DNA of 64,000 bases from Lycorma delicatula (GCF_047948215.1 NC_134463.1:60013701-60077700), one strand, 5' to 3'. Numbered from the stretch's first letter, positions 48,791 to 63,282 are shown. The notes: a model not told the origin generated them from the letters alone. A program made the numbers and translations.

Positions 48791-49135
48791 TGTGAAAATG
48801 AGATGAAACCTAAGGATCAATGGACAGCTAATGTTCTCCAGAATGAAGTCTTATGAACCACAAAGTAAATTATCTATTATTATTTAAGTTAATTTATTTA
48901 TGCTATTGTGGAGCAGCAAGGGTCCCCTATTTTTTTTTAGCTATCATTCATTATTCAGTTTTAAAAAAATATATTTCAGTTTTATTCACTATACTTTATT
49001 ATTTATTATTAATATTAAAAAATTGTTATATTTTTTTATAACATTGTTATTTTCATTACATAATTTTTTTAAATTCATATAAGTTATCACCATTTATTGT
49101 GAACACAGTGAAATAACCTTTATGATAACATATTA

Positions 49136-49158
49136 TTTTTTTTTTTTTTTTTTTTTTT
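49136..49158 (+). repeat. Poly(T) run
   Basis: Twenty-three T in a row. On the minus strand this is a poly(A) and could be the tail of a retroposed copy, but no source element was recognised beside it. Confidence 0.85.
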
Positions 49159-49962
49159 GTTTTCAAACAATAACAGTAACTGAAGGGTGATATTTCTCTT
49201 AATTTTACATCATTACTGAATTATTAAAATTAAGCCTACAATCTTTAAAAAAATATAACGTATTATTATGCTGGATCATAAAAATATGAAATGGGTATTG
49301 TGGTTATTAATAAAATGTATAACCAAAAATGTTTGCTTAATAAAATTAATATATTATGACAAATTAAAACCATAAAACAAAAATAAATTTTTATGAAACA
49401 TGTTTGATTTTGGACATGATTTCTCCATATATTTTATTAATAGAGTAATGCTGTAACTATTTTTTCACACATTAATAAACACGTAAGTTACAAATTTTAA
49501 CTATTGTACATCCACAGTACTCATTAAAATTGAAATCTAAACAAAACAATATATTGCTGTTAAACTAATTTTTAAAACGGTTATAAATAGTCAATTGTCT
49601 GCTCTCTTTTATTAAAAGATAATTTATTAAACCTATCGTATTTGTAATATTTCTAAAAATCTTCACATTCCTTTTGGATTTACTGATAAACATTTGTTAA
49701 AGCTTTCCATACTACTTTATTTATTCTTGCGGACAGAGTTTGTTCACAAATATCTACATTATTGTCGCCCACTTCTGTCTGTGTTACTTTAGATGTAGAA
49801 ATGTTGCTTTTTAAATATCTTGCTCTATGAATTTTACCAATATAGTTAGATATTCATCTATTGCCACCCAAACTTACCCATTCTTTGTTAAATCTCTAGG
49901 TTGCATTTTTCTTTTGAGCATTTTTCAACAAATATACCTTTCCTTTCTCCTGTTTAGTTTCT

Positions 49963-50205
49963 GGGAATGAGAATAATATGTACAAGTGTAAGTGAAGTAT
50001 AATCTTGTAAAGTCTCAGGTCGACCATTTCTGAGATGTTTGGTTAATTGAAACCCAACCACCAAAAAACACTGGTGTCCACGATCTAGTACTGAAGTCTG
50101 CATAATAGTAACTGCCTTTATTAGGACTTGAATGCTGGAACTCTTGACTTCCAAATCGGCTGATTTGCGAAGACGCCTTCACCATTAGACCAACCCATTG
50201 GGTAA
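49963..50205 (-). mobile_element. tRNA-derived SINE (family A), second copy
   Basis: On the minus strand it begins CCCAATGGGTTGGTCTAATGG (A-box region), has a B-box-like CATTCAAGTCCTA, and then shares TTTTGGTGGTTGGG, CAATTAAC, AATGGTCGACCTGAG and ATTATTCTCATT with the copy at 21320-21595. It explains two overlapping open frames here, which are not genes. Confidence 0.75.
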
Positions 50206-51132
50206 ACAAATATATCTAATATATCTACAAATATGCCATCTCAGTTTATATTGAGAGCAAAATGGTTGTAGTAACCAAAATGGCGATTCAGTAAATAGAA
50301 TATTTTTAGACAATCTGCATACATCGTTCAGATATTTGAAAAAGCGATAACATTATCTGTAATTTTAATAAACAGTGACCAGTATAATGTAACTTTTTAA
50401 ATGAATAAATTCTTAGAACTGTTATTATATCTGTTTGTTCTTGTTGCCATTAATTAAAATATATTATTTAATGTCTTCTAGTCCAGTTTAGATCAGCCAG
50501 TTGATACTGTATAATATTCAGTCCAATATATTTGTTGTTAATATGTTTCAACTTGTAGCAATTTTTATGTTAATGGTATTACATCTGATATGATTCTTAA
50601 GAAAATACTAAAAAGACAGTGGCTTTTTAAAAATTTATTTTATACTGTATATTTTTACTATTTAACTTTGTCAAATTAAAAAAATATTAACTTAATTATG
50701 ATTAATTGTATTTTATAAATTGTATGAAAAACAATAGTATACTCATTATGAATAGTTATTAACTTTTGTTTGACTTTATATCATTAGTTGTGAAACTGAA
50801 GTTCCCTGGTTCAGTTCCCTGTAAGGGTTCATGGTGAGAGTAAACTTTAAAGATTTCCTTATCAGTAAAACCATATGCTAAAAATATATATATCGTATGA
50901 AAATTGTGTGATGTAATCAACAAGATATGTATTTGATGTAAATTAAATTGTTTTATTAGGGAAAAAAATGCTTTAAGTACTGGATTATGAATATATGGTT
51001 GTATTTTGTTTTTTTTTTTAACTTTAGCTGAAGAGGTGAAATAATTTAAATTACCTATTAAATTATTGTTTGCTCAATTCTTGAACAGATTGTATATTAA
51101 TAAATAATATTTAAAATATTAATTTTATATAC

Positions 51133-51141
<9 letters not shown>

Positions 51142-51175
<34 letters not shown>
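51142..51175 (+). repeat. (AT)n microsatellite
   Basis: About 34 bases of alternating A and T. Confidence 0.88.
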
Positions 51176-51178
<3 letters not shown>

Positions 51179-52704
51179 ACCTTATTATTATAGATTATAA
51201 ATAGTCATAGTTATATTAAATATTGTTTAACAATTTATTCTTAAAAGTAATATTTTTATATGTAATATACTTTTTTTAACATTATTTTATGTGTACTTAG
51301 AATTTCTGCTTCCAAAAAAAAAAAAATATTTTTAATAGAATCTAATACTTATGTTGCAATGCAGCACGTTCATTATAAAAATCATTCAAATAAAAATCTG
51401 TTTTAAGGCACAGTTTCTGCCAAAGGACAATCAGTACCTGTTTTCATGGCTAGTTTTTATCACTACAATGTACCAGTTGTTTTTACATCAGTTGATATAA
51501 ATATAACAAACCAAATGTAATTTTTACCAGTATGTATTTTTTTTGTTGTAATTATTGTTTTTTCTTTAATGAAACGCCATTATTAATATTATCCTTAATT
51601 TCTTGCAAGTGTGAAGAATAAATACAAGAAATGGACAAAAGAACAAATTTTAATAATTATGTAACTTGTAAGATTTCTGAACTTACAATACATTTAATGA
51701 ATCTAATTAATGTATTATTATGTAAAATAAAAACATAATTAAATGGTTCTTTAAAAAACCTATAAAAAAGTATATTGCATTGTATTTATTATATATATTA
51801 TTTATTTTTTGTTTACTATAGCAGTTGAAATTATCTTTTTTTTAAAATTCTGTACTTTCAAACTTGGAAGTTCCCAGACAATACTGGCAGACTTTAAATA
51901 ACTTGTCCCTGAATGAAGGATACTATTATTACCATTATTATTCTTTTAACTTATTCTAATTTCAGAACAAATTAAATGTAGTAACTAAAGAATTAATAAT
52001 AATTTGAAATATTGGCTTATTATTAGAGTACATTTTAAGTTTGTATATATTAATATTTACAAAAATAATAAAATTAAAAAATAAATCAGAACAGCTATTC
52101 TAAGTATACTGTGACATGAAATTCATATTGTAATATATAAATTATATATATATGGGCCTATTCTCTACATTATTATATAAATAACTTTTCATAATGAAAC
52201 TATTTTTTGTAAATTCATTATTGGCTGCCGTACTTATTTATTTTTTTATTTTTTTTTTAAATTAAATTGCTCTTATTATTATTATTATTATTTCTTAGCT
52301 ATGTTTTAGGTTATAATATTGTAAATACTTTGATAAACTTTAAGTTTTTTTGATTAATTAATTATTCAGGTCACTCTTTTTTAATATTTAAGATTAATTA
52401 GCTAATTTAATAATGAAACACTATTTTATCCTATATATTTATTAATTGTACTGCCATAGTTTATTATTATTATTTTTTTTTAATATGTATTACAGTTATA
52501 TTTACCACAATTATCATAATGTATGACTTTTTTTTTGTACTGAATTATATTTATTTTAAAAACATTTCCTATACCAACCTTATTTATTTACATTACTTTC
52601 TTTTAACAATCTTAGATAAAATTATTTTATATAATATAACTTTTGTTATATTTTTAACGTAAAACTTCTTGTAATGTACAGAATGTATAACATTGTTATC
52701 ATCT

Positions 52705-52870
52705 GTAGTAGGGTAGAGCCCTGATTATCCCAGATGAAACAGACCTTGCCCTCTCAGATAATCAGAAACTAGGATAATCCAGAATTTTATTTAAATTTTA
52801 ATTTATTAAGTACAGTATTGTGCTTTAAGTACATCTAGTATTTATCTGATTTTTCTGTCTGTTTATAGAT
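52705..52870. mobile_element. Possible pogo/Tigger-like terminal fragment
   Basis: TAGAGCCCTGATTATCCCAGAT, AGATAATCAGAAACT and AGGATAATCCAGAATTTTAT recall the CCTCGATTATCCGG and GGATAATCCGGA wording of pogo-like terminal repeats. No transposase is present and the second end was not found. Confidence 0.4.
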
Positions 52871-54114
52871 AATGAAAATATATTTTTGAGATAAATTGAT
52901 AAATTCTATTCTTAATTGATTATATTCTTAAACATTACTATGTAAAATCACTGTGATTTTTACTTTTAATTGTTATATTCAGAGATTATAATATTTTAAC
53001 AGTAACTTTTAATGTTTAGTTCAACATGTGTTTGATTATTCATGAAACCTTTCTCCAACAATATATCTTGAAAATATGGGATCAAATTTAGCAATTGCTA
53101 ACAAATTTACAGATAATTGTTTGCTGGTTCCCGTTATCTAATGGATATTGAAGTACATTTTAATGTTTACTAGCAGTAAACTCACCCACCACATACTTGT
53201 TTCAACAAGTGTTTTATTTACAAATAAATCCTTCATCTTCTAATAAGTCTACATGAAAAAAATTTGTCTCTTGTAAAATTAGACTAGCAACATTTTTGAA
53301 TAAATCATAGGAATAAAATGTTTTCTCCTCTTCATAAAAGTCATTATTATTAATTATTTTTAGTTCAGCTGGAAGGGAATCTACTGTGCATATTTTTTTA
53401 TTTATTTTTTCTTTCTTATTTTGGCCAACAGTTGTCTTACCTCCTCTATCTTAAGAGGAAAATATTTTGATAGATTCAAAACAGAATTTTGATTAAATGA
53501 AGCTATAAGTAAGGAAGGGTTTTTTTTTATTTAAACTATATTTCATGTAGTTTCATATTTTACAACTGTCAAAAATTGTCATTATTTTTATACATTTCCT
53601 AACTTTTATAACAGCACCATTAAGCACTTATGAAATATAAAGTGAAAAAGTTAAATTTGAACTCAAAAGTGATGGGGTCTACTTCAATTGTTTTGATATA
53701 AATAAATAAAAAAAACTTATGTTACTAGCTTTACAATATATACGTAATATACTTAACCTACTGGTCAGATTATTAATTTCTTTTTGTTATTACTGATCAT
53801 CCGTTTTTTGGTGCTTCATTACAAAAATGCTTCAAATCTGGTTAAAAATTTAGTGTTTGAATATATGTGTTATTAAAAAAAACTTAATGTTATTATTAAA
53901 TTAATCATCTCGGAAACAACATAATTTTTACAATTATTTAAAACAAAGACTATTTTTTTATTCTGATAATCTTCTATCATCAATTGTTTCATAATTTAAG
54001 TTATCGTGATAAAATCAGATCAAATATTCTTGATGTAATCAAGCTAAGGTTTTTTTTTAATCTTTGTACATGATTTTCATTTATTAAAATAAATGAAACC
54101 TTGTTTTTGACATT

Positions 54115-54195
54115 CCCACCACTTGTGAAAAGGTTGGCATTCTGGTTTCTAAATCTGGTGTTAGATTTAATTCCTGACAAGGGTCTGGAAAAAGT
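54115..54195 (+). mobile_element. Possible SINE family B remnant
   Basis: A TTGGCATTCTGG stretch, a TTCTAAATCTGG spacer and GTTAGATTTAATTCCTGACAAGG follow the same order as the head, spacer and B-box/tail of family B. Identity is weak. Confidence 0.3.
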
Positions 54196-54361
54196 CGTCT
54201 CACCTTTCTCAATAAAATACATATAATGCTCATGTTACTGAAAAAAAAACCATTTGGTGATTGTAAAGCACAAATTTTTATGAAGAGAATCTGTCATTTT
54301 TAGTTGTGACTGAATAAACAGCACAGTTTTGATAAGATTGAAAAATGTATGTTTTTAATTA

Positions 54362-54388
54362 ATATATATATATATATATATATATATT
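54362..54388 (+). repeat. (AT)n microsatellite
   Basis: About 27 bases of alternating A and T. Confidence 0.88.
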
Positions 54389-56162
54389 CAACCTAATAAT
54401 GTATATTTCGATATTTGATATGATAAAAATGTACATTTTTATTTTTAATATTTGACTAACAATTATTATTCAACTGTTCAAAGCCTGTTACCGTTTTTAG
54501 GTGTCTCCATGTATTTTAGTAGCAGTCGGAGGTACTGTTAGATGAACTTACACAAATATTTTTCATTTCAGGAAAAGTAAGTTTTTTTACTTGTAGTGTT
54601 TTATTGTTATTAATAATGTGTAAAGAAAATATTATTATTATTAATGAATGCATTGCTGTTATTATAATCAGTCTTCTAAAAACTCTCCATTTAAAAATCT
54701 ATGTGATTCATTATTAGTTGTTTTACTACAGAGTCATTGATTAGAATTTTGTAAACAAATAATTTAATCATTGAAATTTTGGTAAAATGTTGGAAATAGA
54801 GATTTATAAATCCAAATTATAAGTATGGTATAAAAAACAGTTTAAATTTGATGATGGGATTGCCATTTGAGTGTTAAATTTTATCTTTAATTTTTTCATT
54901 TTGCTTTGTAGCAATTGTTAATTACAGGATTAAAATCTTGTACCTTTTTTGAGTGTGATACCTTTTTCATAAAATTTTATAGATTTATTCCAACTAAGAT
55001 TGACTACTAAACACCCATCATTTCATAGTTAGAAACTCAAAAGATGCCAGTTAGTAGCCTGAGCATTCGTTGTTAGTAAATAATTGCATTCATTTTAATT
55101 TTCGAGGTAAAATTTTAATATAACTCCTTTTTTGCATTTACTTTATAAACTAGTTTTAAATTATTTTATGATTTTATTATTTTTTTTAATTCTATACCGG
55201 TATTTGAAATTTGAATTGTTATAATTAAATATAGCTATTACCTTATAAACTAGTCTCATTTTTAATGCTCTAATCACCTTTTAGTGCAATAATTCTGATT
55301 ATGAAATATTATTCAGATGTAAAATTTTAGCATACATGTGAAGCTGCTGAATTTATTATTTTACTACTCCATATTCAGTAAAAACCCTTTTAAGTGTCAC
55401 CTTAAAAGCTTATGTTCAACAGGGATCTAATCTTGACAAACCATTGAATAATTTAAAAGATGCAGGTTAACTTTTGTAAAAAATAAAACTAAATGAATTA
55501 ACAATATAGCTTCCAAAATTTAGAAATAAATGTTAAAAAATATTCTCAAATTTCATTACAAGGATGTGAATTGAAAGTACAGTAATGAGTTAAATCTGAA
55601 AATAAATAAATGGGTAAATTTGATAAATTAATTGAATTTCACTGATTAGATATGAACATATTTGAATTGATTATACTATTTCAGTTGCACTAATCGTTTA
55701 AGTATATGATTTATTGTTAGGAAAGAAAAGTTGTATTAAAAAATAATTTAAGACTTATTAATATATAAAATAAAGCCAGTTAATTCAGTGTAAAATTCAT
55801 ACTTAAAAAAAACTTTTAAAGAAATTTATTTTATCACAACAATTTCATGTTTTAAGTGATAAATAAAGGAAGACAAAAATTTCCTTTATTGAAATTCAGT
55901 AACGATCTGTCATCCCAAACTTGAAATACGTTTTGTCATTATGTTTACTTAAAAAATTTTATACTATTTATTTGACGACGCAGAAATTATTTTATATCCA
56001 TTTCTGTTTTAGAGGGGTTTGAGCATATTATATGCTGGAGTGAGGGATTGTCACATAATCATAATTATTTTAATTGAAAGGGAAAAATTTTCACCAGAAA
56101 TTATCTTTTAGAGTGAACATCACTGATCAGGAGGGCCACTTTAAAGAGGTTTTAATGAGAAG

Positions 56163-56167
<5 letters not shown>

Positions 56168-56199
<32 letters not shown>
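56168..56199 (+). repeat. (AT)n microsatellite
   Basis: About 32 bases of alternating A and T, followed after a TTT by a short ACACACAC. Confidence 0.88.
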
Positions 56200-56202
<3 letters not shown>

Positions 56203-56890
56203 ACACACACATATACTCATTTTAAAACAATATATTTTTAATATTATTGATCATTTCTTAATTTAATTTTATAATCTGAAACAGCTATTTTTTCCTATAT
56301 ATTTTTAATTATTTATTAATATTAATGTTACATTATTATTGTTATTGTATAATTATAAAATTAGAATTGGCCCAAAATAATATTACGAAGCTTTAAAATT
56401 TAAGAATAGTTTTATTATTATTTTACAGTAATTCAGTGAAGTGTATGCATAATGTAAAATGTAAATAAATGCAGTTGAAGGAGTATAATAATGTAGAGGC
56501 AGTGTGAAAGTATTCTGTGTGTTATTTCTCTTATATAGACATTAACTCATTTACAAGAATGAATAAGATATGTTTGAATGTAAAGTTTTAGAATTTTAAG
56601 TTTGTTTTATATAATAAATATTAAATAATTTTACTGCCATTAATGCATAAAATACATTAATGATAAAAATAACAGTAATATTAATTATTATTATTTTCTT
56701 CTATATTTATATATTATACAATAATGTATTCACACAAAATCAATCTATATATTATTATACTATAAATAACACTATAAATATGTATTATATGAAATTTATA
56801 TATAACTGAATATATGTATCAAAGTGTAGAAATATATGTTGTAGATGTAAAATTTAGTTTTTATGATGAAAAAGTATTAACTTTTGGGTT

Positions 56891-56932
56891 TGTGTGTGTG
56901 TGTGTGTGTGTTTGTGCGCATGCGCGCGCACA
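56891..56932 (+). repeat. (TG)10 plus alternating purine-pyrimidine tract
   Basis: TG repeats (56891-56910) run on to TGTGCGCATGCGCGCGCACA (56913-56932), strictly alternating pyrimidine and purine for 20 bases and holding the palindrome TGCGCATGCGC. Such tracts can adopt Z-form DNA. Confidence 0.85.
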
Positions 56933-59900
56933 TCTGTGTATGTGTCTTTTGTTTTACTATTAATATTTTTTTATATAATGTGTCATTAATAAACAGATTA
57001 TTGAGTGCCTTTATTTAAGTGTTAGTTTGTGTACTAAATATCAGTAGTAACATCTGTAGAGCTCCAGAGTGAGTTGATTGTATGCCTCTGTGTCTGATAG
57101 ATCAGAAACAGAACTTAAAAGACATAAAATCAATTGTTGTACTAAATGTTGATAAATTGGAAATACTCTGAAGCTGTGCTTGTTGTAAGAAGGTCCCTTA
57201 TAATTATTTAAAACGTATAAATATTTTACCATTTATTTATCAAATACTTATGCAGCGCCATCTGATTTTTATTATAGTCTTTTTATGAATGTGTTTTGAA
57301 ATATGAATTTATGTATAGGGACTATAATTCTAGAAAAAACTGTCACTTTAGATGACAGATGATAAATGGAATGTAACTTAATGACAGAAGATTATACATT
57401 AATAAAAATATATAAAAGAAATTACATTATATAAATCATAAGGAAGATCTTTTTCTTTATTTTTAATTTTAAGATTTAAATAATTAAGATCATATTTAAT
57501 ATATGAGTGCCAAGCATGAATAATGAATGGAGGCGATTATCTGATCCCACTCTTGTTGTCACTATTAAAGAATGAGTAACTACTTATAATAATAGTTTAT
57601 GGTAGTCCTTAGCACTTGCATTGTGGCAATATAAAATTATCTCTTTGTTTGTGCGATAAATCTAATTTGTGCGATATTATGCTGCTACATGCCTCATGCT
57701 GTTTTCTACTCTTTGTAATTAACATGAAGATATTCCAAAAAAAAATCAGGGATTATTTTTATTACATTATAAATTTATCAATAATATGTTCAAGTTGTAC
57801 ACTTTTAATCACATCATTTTAAATAAACAGTATATTGAAGTCAATATCAATAAAAAAAATAAAAAAATTTATAATAAAATAAATATAATTAATTTTACTT
57901 TAAGGTTATTATTAATTTTTCCTAAATGTTATTTTTTTAAAAAAAATAACATTATTGACAAGAAATGCTACCAAAGTGAGATTGGGTATAATTTAACAAA
58001 CATATAAAGCAGTATAATCTTAAACTAAAACTTATGTTTACATATATAATTAATTTTATTTTACAGTTTACAAATATGGTTAATGAAAAACAAGCTATGT
58101 AATCAAGAGAATTGCAATTTTAACAATTCTTATCTCAAAATACCCATCATTTTTTTAATATTTCATTTTAGCTACATTTTAATTTGTGTATCCTTTATAA
58201 TCTCAAGAATCTGCTGGGATTTGTTTTTTTTTAAACCTTACCAAAAACTGAATGAATATTCATGTAAACCAAATCACTTTATAATATTGTGTTGTGCATT
58301 AAAATTTTAATTACGTCTGTATTCTGCCATCTTGTTCTTTTTTTACCAATTGGGATTTCAGTTAGGAATAATCAGGTTTATATGACTGAAAGGCCATTAT
58401 GTATTTAACCACTTGTTGCATGCATTTTAGTATTGTAAATATAACATACACACATACATGTACATGGTGTGTACATATATTAACCATTTAAAATTTTTAA
58501 CCATGTGTTAAAAATGGTTTATCATTACACTTTTTTAACGTAGATTCCACAACTGTAACAGTTCTGTTGTAAGTGATTTAACATATATACCAAACCATTT
58601 TGAATGGTATTGCCATTCTGAAGAATAACCAGCAGCTGACACTATGCTTACTAGAAAAGTAAGTAATATATTGTACAGTATTTGTCGGGCATTTAGTAAA
58701 ACTTAAAAGAAACTTGCAATGGTATGATGTTCATGTCCTTTCTGTTATCATTAGTATTCTTTAAAATTTACAGTAATTATAATATTTTATTCCCAGTCAG
58801 TCATTTTAATATTGTATTTTATTGTTTAATTGAAATATTAAGTAATATTAAATAGAATTACCACATTTTATTCTAATTATTTATAATCTTTGGGTATGTC
58901 GATGATTTGTCCATCTGCTGTTCATTGTTTTATGATAGCGATGACAAACTATTTTGTCTTTCATGATAGGACTATTTTACCTAATATCTTTAGACTGTGA
59001 TGTGATTCAAAGCCATTCTTTCCACACATTATTAGCTTGACTACTACTTCCAATCTATCAGTTTACATATATTGTCCCGTATTGTATTTAAGCAAGCTTT
59101 ATTTTTTGTTTGTTTTTATTGTAAATGTTTTTAAATTTAATTGAAATTTTAAAAAAAATTAATAAAACAAATTAGATTTCATAAAATTTAAAACATTATA
59201 CTATTTAAATAAAGTTGAAATTTTAATAAATCGTAATTTAGGACATTATTGATATCAACTGTTTAGAATGGATATAACTATAACAAGTAACTGTAGCAAG
59301 GGGTTTATTAGTTTATTTGAAAAATCAAGAATATATGCGGGCAGAGTATTGGAGTTAATGGGCTATTTGTGGATAATGATAGACTGAAGCAGGTGGAAAA
59401 TATATGTTAGTTGTTTTATTAAATAAAAAGGTAGACAATAAAATATCAGTTAGTTATTTATAAAAATTAAAAATATTTCTTTGCAGCAGAGACCTTAAAT
59501 TAAGGTTAAGATGAGACTATTAAAATACTTTTCTTGTTCTTCTGTATGGGATGTAAGCTCAGACATTTTATGAAGCATCAGTGAGGCTTTTTAAATGTGA
59601 GTTTGTAAAAGAAAGTCAGATAGGAGGAGCTACAACAAATGAAAGTATTCTTGAAAGAACACTGAAAAATAGAGAGGTGTCGAATATGCTAAAAGCAAGG
59701 AAAGTTATTTTGCACAGATTTCTAAACAAAAGAAGTATGACATTAAAGAAAATTTTACTCACAATCTCGGTACCTTCTCTTCTTTTTCCTTGTTAAATGC
59801 CATATTTTTATTAAAAATGAATTTCTTTACATGACTAAAAAGGCTCAATTATAAGTAAGGAACAGTTGAACATGCATCTGAGCATAAATATTACATTACA

Positions 59901-60815
59901 AGCAGGAAGGAGCTTCAGTGAACATACCATTAGCAAATATGTTTATATTCTATATTATCTATTATAATTCTTTTGTTTTTAATTAATATACATTATTTTT
60001 AGTTACTGAATATGTACCTTTTTCTAAGAAAAAGTTTCTATATTTTGAAAATTATATTTAATGATCATGTTACCAATATACGTTGTTGTATGGTTTCAGT
60101 TAATGGCATTATATAAGGAATGGTTTGCCTTAAATTGAAAAGATCAACTGTTAAATTATAATTAAGGTTACGGTCTCTGAAGAAAAAAAAATGTTATTAG
60201 AATATTTTTAAAAACTGAAAATTTAAGTTTACAATTTAAATGACAGTAAATGAATCTCACCTACTGCTTTTAGCTTACCTACTGCTTTTTATACCTGTCT
60301 ATAATACATGAGAGTAAATATTATACAAACAATATTTTTATGATTAACCAAACCAAACATTAAGGTTTTTTTTTAATAATTTAATAATGTTTTGACGTAT
60401 ATATAGGTAGCTATTAATTAGTAGCCTGTTTATTCAACATCTATGAATGCTACCTACCAATCTGTGCCTGAAAATGTTTTGATTGTAGAAAAGTGATATA
60501 TCAAATTTGGTTCGCATTACCTGAAAAATAGTTTTATTTATTTTATTCTTAAAATAAAAATTCATAAACCAAATTATAAAGGTAAAAATTTAGTTAATAA
60601 ATTAAAGTAGTAATTATTTCTGCTAGTTTAATTTAATTTTGTGTATCCAAGATATAACTGTTAAATTTCTGAGGTATACTTTTGATATGTTTTATGCTCA
60701 ACACATTTTCAGATTAATTTAATTATTAGAAAAACTATTTATTTAGTACCATATTGTGTGTGCAAGATAAAATTTTCATATTTTTGAATGATATGACATT
60801 TATCTGAAGAGTATG

Positions 60816-60866
<51 letters not shown>

Positions 60867-61981
60867 GTATACATTTTTAATGTTTGTTCTGTTATGCATT
60901 ACTGTATTTGTATAATATTTTAAAATATATTTATTATATAATGATTTAAACTAATCGAATAAAATGTATTAAATATACTTTTTCATGTTTATATATTTTA
61001 TTCTATTAATTCATGTAATAATGTTTATTATATCTTTTTTATAAAAAAAAAATACTTAATTATTAAAAATCTGTACATAACCATTTATCTGTAATATTCT
61101 TTTTTAAAAAAATTGGTTGTCAAAAAAGGTTTAATATTAGCTTCCTTTTTTATGACATTAATAAGTTATCCGAATTTTTTATAATTTGGTTAAGGGTTAA
61201 ATAATGTACTATATTAGTAATTTTAACAAAATGAATCTGTTTAAATATTAATTGAAAAAATGTTGGGTTCTTAGGCCATGTACATATATACTTTTTAGTG
61301 TTATTCTTTATATCATTGTAATTTTGTTTTCCTTCCTCTATTTTCCCCCAGTTTTTTCTTTTCCCATATGTTATTTTATAATAAAATATACTATTATTTT
61401 ATTTTTGTTTTGTAACTTTATTATTCATCTTACTTGATTTTGTTAAATGTATTAGAATTTTTGTATGTCTTAAGTTTTTGATGTAATTGGTAAGTACTGT
61501 AGAGGGAGCTCAATTCACTAATCATCTTAGGAATAGTAAGGCATCATAAATTTTATCCAAGGCATAAAATGGTTACAGAATTTAGTAAAATATAAAACTG
61601 CCATATTTACCTAAGTTTTGTAAGGTTGTAATGCCTTTAATTATTAAATCTAAAATTAAAGTAAAGATGATTTTAACCCTTCTACTGGTTTGTGAGTAAC
61701 AGAGTTACATTACATGGTTTGTTATTAACATTACATTTGTGTAAAATACCAGATGTAATTTAATCAGTTTAAATGATGTTTATAATCACATGTTCCTCCT
61801 ATTTTTTCCATCTAAAATAGTAATATTTATAAATTTTTGATATTAGTGTATGGAAAGTCTGTATGATCAGAATATTTAAAGTGAAAACAGATCAACTAAA
61901 TACTAGAAACTAATTTAATTTTATTTGGCATAAATTGTGTGTGCATTGCAATCAAGTATATATATGTTTAATATTTATATA
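56933..61981. other. AT-rich intergenic DNA, no gene seen
   Basis: An open frame at 59581-59796 has a more even amino acid composition (…KESQIGGATTNESILERTLKN…) but no recognised family, splice context or start context. Several frames near 57600-58310 are Ile/Phe/Asn-rich and look random. The final 63283-64000 is similar. Confidence 0.55.
60824..60863 (+). repeat. (TA)n microsatellite
   Basis: About 40 bases of alternating A and T. Confidence 0.9.
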
Positions 61982-63282
61982 TCTATATTATTATAGAAAA
62001 GGGAAGAGAGTTTTTGTTTGTTTGGGATAAACAAAAAAACTACTTGATCAATCGGTACTAAATTTTTACCCATGTTTCTAGGCATAATTGAGAAGGCTTT
62101 TAGATATATTTCAACTAAAAAAATCTCAAAAAAAAAATTATGTAGTAGTGAAGATTTACAAATTGAAGCACAAACTTTAATGAATTGTCAACTGTGACTG
62201 TCTATCACTGTATGAGCTGGGTTTGAACTGAATGATTCAAATCAATCAAATGAATAATAGAATTAAATTTACATTAAATGAAATAATATTAAATAAATTT
62301 AAGAAATTTTCTGTTTACAATTATTAGTTTCCTGTGGGGACTACGTGTAAGGCTAGCATGATGAGGTATGTGGGCACCTCATTGGAGCCTAGACCAATTG
62401 ATCAGCCTCAAATGGTAGCAAACAAGCATTAAATGTCCCTGAGGTGGGGGGGGGGTGCTTTTATGGAAGGTGCAATGGGGTGTGCTTTCAATATCTCTGC
62501 AAACAATCGTACAATTTTCAAAATTCAAATGAAGTATTTGTTAGTAGGTTGAAGGCTAACTTTTGAATGCATCAAATACACTCTTGATGTAACAGACCAC
62601 GGTTATTTGGAAATGTTTGTTTGTGCATATTTAAAGTTTCCCTATCTCATCACGGGAGAACCAACCGACCTGATTACTTTCAAATTTGTAGGATACATTT
62701 GTATTATTCCAAGAATATTTTAAGCCACTGACCGAGGTTCTAACTCGCTTGAAGAGTAAGATTTTAAAAATATTCATTATTTCTTCTTCTCCAAGGAAGG
62801 TGAAGTGAATTAAAGATATTCATTAAGGAAAAAATAGATTAATCCTTTTACTTCATTATTATATTTCTGCCACCATGACAAAGAAATAAGTCAATTTCAA
62901 ATAAGTGAATTTTTCATCGTCAAAGGTGTGTGTACTTCAATTACCATAGTTACTATTATTCTATCTTTTGTAATTACTTTTTTTCAGGTTTCTCTAAAGC
63001 CTAAATACTATAATTAATATTTATCAGTATTATTCTCACAATCATGAGGATAACAACATAGATGGGAAGCCCTCTGGATAGATGGCAATGGTGACTGAAG
63101 CAAGCTTTGCAACTGTCCAGGGTTCCAGTTCCCCAGGCAGATTAGAAATGGTGTGCAAAGCGAGCTCTGTGGCTATGGGATAGGCCCTGAGAGGCTCCGA
63201 GGAGCCCCTGAGTTGTCTCTGGGATTCACCTGAGCTGACTTGAGCCCTGAGAGTCCAGGTTCTGGCAAGATGGGCCAGCTAG
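61982..63282 (+). mobile_element. Non-autonomous Helitron, copy 2
   Basis: This 1301-base element has all the diagnostic Helitron termini. The 5' end TCTATATTATTATA is preceded by A. The 3' end CTAG at 63279-63282 is followed by T. A short stem, CTGGC (63262-63266) with GCCAG (63274-63278), lies directly before CTAG. There are no terminal inverted repeats or target duplication, as expected for rolling-circle transposons. No helicase is encoded. It aligns in direct orientation with the copy at 22487-23945. A GC-poor interior and a run of ten G near 62446 are incidental. Confidence 0.82.

Larger units (their letters stand above)
50206..56890. other. AT-rich intergenic DNA with microsatellites
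   Basis: Only TA arrays, the pogo-like fragment (52705-52870) and a weak SINE remnant (54115-54195) are supported. A B-box-like GGTTCAGTTCCC near 50810 is isolated. No gene seen. Confidence 0.55.

Noticed and set aside
49954..50209. Two overlapping minus-strand open frames
   Set aside because: Both lie within a SINE copy.
59581..59796. Open frame of 71 codons with mixed composition
   Set aside because: No recognised domain, no supporting splice or start context, and an isolated position in AT-rich DNA.
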